A stretch of 64,000 bases of DNA from Paenalcaligenes hominis_A. GTDB lineage: Bacteria; Pseudomonadota; Gammaproteobacteria; Burkholderiales; Burkholderiaceae_B. Shown one piece after another: positions 61,140 to 64,000 of this stretch. A program made the position numbers and the translations under genes. Location: positions 124,001 through 188,000 of the forward strand of contig NZ_JBGJKZ010000005.1 in assembly GCF_041359055.1 (NCBI RefSeq), in the 5' to 3' direction. Below the pieces are notes generated by a model that was not told the origin of the DNA, searched no databases, and saw only the letters and a program-made list of their open reading frames with translations. Numbering within the stretch: position 1 is the first letter of the stretch; the number at the start of each line of letters is the position of its first letter.

Positions 61140-62822
61140 ATGTCAAACCCCACTGTTAATCGCCTACATGATGCGCTGCGCGCTTGTCGAAGCAGCTTTT
61201 TTGCTGTTGGGTTTTTCAGCATGTTTGTTAATTTGCTCATGCTTACGCCCGCGTTTTATATGTTGCAGGTTTATGGCAGGGTAGTAACCAGTGGCAGTAT
61301 CCCCACGTTGGTCATGTTAACCATCATTATGGCAGCGTTAATGATTACGATGGGCTTGTTGGAATGGACTCGATCTCGTCTTATGGTGCGCATCAGCAAT
61401 CAGCTCGATCAGCGCCTTAGCAGCGATGTGTACCAAGCCAGTTTTAACCGCGCCTTAGCCTCTGGCGGTATGGACGCCAGCGCGCAGCCTATGAACGACT
61501 TAAACGGTTTGCGCCAGTTCATGACAGGTAATGGCCTGTTTGCTTTTTTCGACGCGCCCTGGTTCCCGTTCTATTTGGCCGTTATGTTCTTATTTCATCC
61601 GTGGTTCGGATGGGTTGCTATTGGGGCGGCGATTTTCCTCGTTGTGTTGGCCTTTATCAACGAAAAAGTCAGCGCCAAGCCCTTGGCTGAGGCCAACCGC
61701 GAAAACATCGACGCCTCTCTTTACACCACAAAAAACTTACGCAATGCCGAGGTCATCGCTTCGATGGGTATGCTGACTTCGTTACGTCAGCGCTGGCAGG
61801 AAAAACAAAAACGGGTGCTTTTTTTCCAGTCTGAGGCCAGTGACAAAGCAGGCACAGTTTCCGCCATCTCAAAAACCTTTAGGCAAATTGTGCAGTCCTT
61901 AATTCTAGGTTTGGGGGCATATCTGGCGATCAACCACGAAATCAACCCTGGCATGATGATTGCTGGTTCGCTCTTGCTTGGACGTGCTCTGGCCCCCATT
62001 GATTTAATGATCGGCAGTTGGAAAGGCTTTGTGTCTGCACGGGGCCAGTACGAACGCTTAACCAAAGTGCTTGAGCAGTTAGATCAGGAAATCGACCCGT
62101 TGCCCTTGCCTGCGCCCACTGGGCAGCTTAGTGTAGAGCAGTTAATGGTCACCGCGCCTGGCAGCAAAACCCCTATCTTACGCAACATCAGTTTTAACGT
62201 CCCTGCTGGCACAACCGTGGGTATTATTGGTCCCAGTGCGTCGGGGAAATCCACCTTGGCACGCGCATTACTGGGGGTATGGCGTGCCCAGCACGGCACG
62301 GTCCGTTTGGACGGCGCTGAACTATCGCAGTGGGATAAAACCAAACTAGGCCCGTACATGGGCTATTTACCCCAAGACATCGAGCTCTTCGAAGGCAGCA
62401 TCAGCGACAACATTGCCCGTTTTGGCGCGCCCGACTCTGAAAAAATTATTGCTGCGGCTCAGTTGGCAGGTGTGCATGAAATGATTTTGCAGCTACCCAA
62501 TGGTTACGATACGGTGATTGGCTCTAGCGGCGTTAACCTATCGGGCGGACAGCGTCAGCGCATTGGTTTAGCTCGCGCCCTTTACGGCAGCCCCCGACTG
62601 ATTGTGCTGGACGAGCCAAACTCTAATCTAGACGAGGTGGGCGAGCGTGCGCTGGCACAAGCCATTGCCCAGGTCAAAGCCACGGGCGCGACCATCTTCA
62701 TTATTACGCATCGCACCAGTATCCTGAACCAAGTCGATACCTTGTTGGTACTGAAAGAAGGCGCAATAATGAAGTTTGGCCCAGCCCAACAGGTTTTTGC
62801 TGAATTACAAGCGGCGCGCTAA
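61140..62822 (+). CDS. type I secretion ABC transporter, PrtD type
   Basis: Inner membrane ATPase-permease of about 560 residues. The N-terminal membrane domain has about six helices and no C39 peptidase, so it belongs to the PrtD subgroup. The nucleotide-binding domain has Walker A (GPSASGKST), signature LSGGQRQRIGLARAL and Walker B (LIVLDEPNSNLDE), with the switch His in IITHRTS. ATG 61140 starts MSNPTVN; the upstream in-frame Met at 61086 adds a non-family sequence. The secreted protein is not in view. Confidence 0.92.
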   Translation: MSNPTVNRLHDALRACRSSFFAVGFFSMFVNLLMLTPAFYMLQVYGRVVTSGSIPTLVMLTIIMAALMITMGLLEWTRSRLMVRISNQLDQRLSSDVYQASFNRALASGGMDASAQPMNDLNGLRQFMTGNGLFAFFDAPWFPFYLAVMFLFHPWFGWVAIGAAIFLVVLAFINEKVSAKPLAEANRENIDASLYTTKNLRNAEVIASMGMLTSLRQRWQEKQKRVLFFQSEASDKAGTVSAISKTFRQIVQSLILGLGAYLAINHEINPGMMIAGSLLLGRALAPIDLMIGSWKGFVSARGQYERLTKVLEQLDQEIDPLPLPAPTGQLSVEQLMVTAPGSKTPILRNISFNVPAGTTVGIIGPSASGKSTLARALLGVWRAQHGTVRLDGAELSQWDKTKLGPYMGYLPQDIELFEGSISDNIARFGAPDSEKIIAAAQLAGVHEMILQLPNGYDTVIGSSGVNLSGGQRQRIGLARALYGSPRLIVLDEPNSNLDEVGERALAQAIAQVKATGATIFIITHRTSILNQVDTLLVLKEGAIMKFGPAQQVFAELQAAR

Positions 62823-62827
62823 CCATC

Positions 62828-64000
62828 ATGACACAAACAGAAACTCTCACACTTCCCCATATCATTGCCTCCGATCACCGCGTTCGTCGTTTTGGCTATG
62901 CCGTGGTGCTGATTATGTTTGGTTTTTTCGGTGGTTGGTCAGTATTGGCCCCCATCGGCAGCGCAGCGTTGGCACCGGGGGTAGTCACAGTACAAACCTA
63001 TCGCAAAACCGTACAACACCTAGAGGGCGGCATCGTCAAAGAATTACTAGCGCGTGACGGAGACCACGTTGAAACCGGTCAACCATTAATTATTTTGGAC
63101 GACACGCAGTTACGCGCCGAATACGATATCGTGTTGGGCCAATTGCTTGGTGCTCAAGCCACCGAAGCTCGCTTACTGGCCGAGCGAGATCAGCTGGATA
63201 GCATTAACTTCGACCTTATGACCGAGATAGACAGCCGTCGCGCCCTAGAGGCCCAAGAGGGTGAAACACAAGTTTTTACTTCACGCCGTCGCTCTCATCA
63301 GGGCGAGCGCGAGGTGCTGCAACAGCGTGTAGGCCAGCTTAAACAGCAAATCAAAGGCCTAAACGATCTGGTGCAAACCAAACAAAAACTAGCGCAATCG
63401 TACCGCTCAGAGGTCAAAGAGCTACGCGATCTGCTTAAAGATGGCTACATAGATAAACAACGTTTGTTAGAACAAGAGCGTCGTTTAGACACCAGCGTCG
63501 CCGAAGCGGCCGAGCATAAAAGCGAAGTAATCCGTATTCAGCTGCAAATCATAGAAACCGAATTACAAATTGTGCAGCTCGACAAACAGTTTAATACCGA
63601 AGTGGTAGGTAAACTGGCCGAGGTACAAGCCCATGCCTTCGACCTCGAGCAACGCTTACTTGCCCTCCAAGAGCGCATCAACCGTATTGTGATTCGTGCC
63701 CCCGACAGCGGTATGGTGATTGGTATGAAAGTGCATACAGTAGGCGGCGTGATCAGCTCTGGCACGCCCTTGCTCGATATTGTGCCATCTGCCTCCGACT
63801 TGGTGATCGAGGCCGAGGTCTCGCCTATGGACATCGACCGCGTGGAAATTGGCAAGCTGGCCGATATTCGCTTCAGTGCATTTAACAGCGCCACTACCCC
63901 CGTCATTCAGGGCGTGGTGGCGCAAATATCGGGCGACCGTCTAATCAACGAACAAACCGGCATGCCGTATTACCTAAGCCGGGTGCAGCTTACCGAAGAG
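62828..64000 (+). CDS. HlyD-family membrane fusion protein, 3' end outside window
   Basis: Open frame of 391 codons from ATG 62828 to the right edge, without a stop. One membrane helix lies near residues 20-45 (AVVLIMFGFFGGWSVLAP), followed by the biotinyl-lipoyl half motif (HLEGGIVKELLARDGDHVE), long coiled coils (QQRVGQLKQQIKGL and LLEQERRLDTSVAEAAEHK), and the second lipoyl half and beta-barrel (IVIRAPDSGMVIGMKVHTVGG). Links the ABC transporter to the TolC-family channel. The substrate gene is probably to the right. Confidence 0.92.
   Translation, partial: MTQTETLTLPHIIASDHRVRRFGYAVVLIMFGFFGGWSVLAPIGSAALAPGVVTVQTYRKTVQHLEGGIVKELLARDGDHVETGQPLIILDDTQLRAEYDIVLGQLLGAQATEARLLAERDQLDSINFDLMTEIDSRRALEAQEGETQVFTSRRRSHQGEREVLQQRVGQLKQQIKGLNDLVQTKQKLAQSYRSEVKELRDLLKDGYIDKQRLLEQERRLDTSVAEAAEHKSEVIRIQLQIIETELQIVQLDKQFNTEVVGKLAEVQAHAFDLEQRLLALQERINRIVIRAPDSGMVIGMKVHTVGGVISSGTPLLDIVPSASDLVIEAEVSPMDIDRVEIGKLADIRFSAFNSATTPVIQGVVAQISGDRLINEQTGMPYYLSRVQLTEE

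Noticed and set aside
63538..63906. 122-codon minus-strand open frame at the right edge
   Set aside because: It lies opposite the HlyD-family gene, which continues past the window and has clear domains.
1..64000. Search for CRISPR arrays, tRNA or rRNA genes, insertion sequences, prophage or attachment sites
   Set aside because: No direct-repeat arrays, transposase or integrase genes, or tRNA-like cloverleaf were found by eye; a tRNAscan or ISfinder search would be the decisive test.

Overview
The window looks like chromosome from a betaproteobacterium of the Burkholderiales, most likely Alcaligenaceae near Alcaligenes or Paenalcaligenes. The reasons are base composition close to half G+C, a maleate isomerase that reads like the Alcaligenes enzyme, an RpoH with a complete RpoH box, a waaC-waaA pair and the general gene repertoire. 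This placement is recall-based inference; no database search was run. I see no rRNA, tRNA, CRISPR array, insertion sequence or prophage.

Layout. 1-3.4 kb: the end of a 2Fe-2S ferredoxin gene, an isochorismatase-fold hydrolase and the glutathione-dependent formaldehyde pathway (frmA, frmB). 3.5-4.8 kb: rpoH behind a CIRCE-like HrcA operator, followed by an apparently unannotated four-hairpin small RNA. 4.8-11.9 kb: a LysR gene divergent from a paired SMR exporter (mdtJI type), an MFS exporter, an aldo/keto reductase, panB, a pseudouridine synthase and an asparaginase. 11.9-16.5 kb: a basic amino acid ABC importer and glutamate dehydrogenase, whose gene has a structured leader. 16.7-22.6 kb: housekeeping genes (yggS, HMG-CoA lyase, dprA, def, fmt) and an EamA permease. 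22.6-28.7 kb: a TRAP transporter operon with an amidase and a DUF2848 protein, controlled by a divergent LysR gene with a clear operator. 28.9-31.5 kb: waaC, waaA and a cold-shock gene.

31.7-45.8 kb is the main accessory block. A 12-kb operon-like run of thirteen genes is bracketed by an IclR and a LysR regulator. It holds a three-component Rieske oxygenase (ferredoxin, oxygenase, FAD reductase), a small HTH-like protein between ferredoxin and oxygenase, two SDRs, a two-domain extradiol dioxygenase, an alpha/beta hydrolase, a cupin, an MFS importer, an aspartate-dehydrogenase-like enzyme, an aldehyde dehydrogenase and a ThDP decarboxylase. This is a complete-looking catabolic route for an aromatic, possibly amino-substituted, compound. 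I do not recognise the substrate.

45.9-64 kb is cell-surface biology. A tight four-gene operon (SMR/EamA-like flippase, GT-C transferase, UbiA-type polyprenyl-phosphate phosphoribosyltransferase, DUF212 phosphatase) could make, flip and transfer a lipid-linked pentofuranose. After an isolated maleate isomerase gene comes a gene set like the Pseudomonas A-band (common polysaccharide antigen) D-rhamnan locus: three GT4 glycosyltransferases, manC, wzt, wzm, rmd and gmd. The gmd gene overlaps a tolC-family gene, which is divergent from a type I secretion ABC transporter and a HlyD-family adaptor cut by the right edge. The secretion substrate is not in the window.
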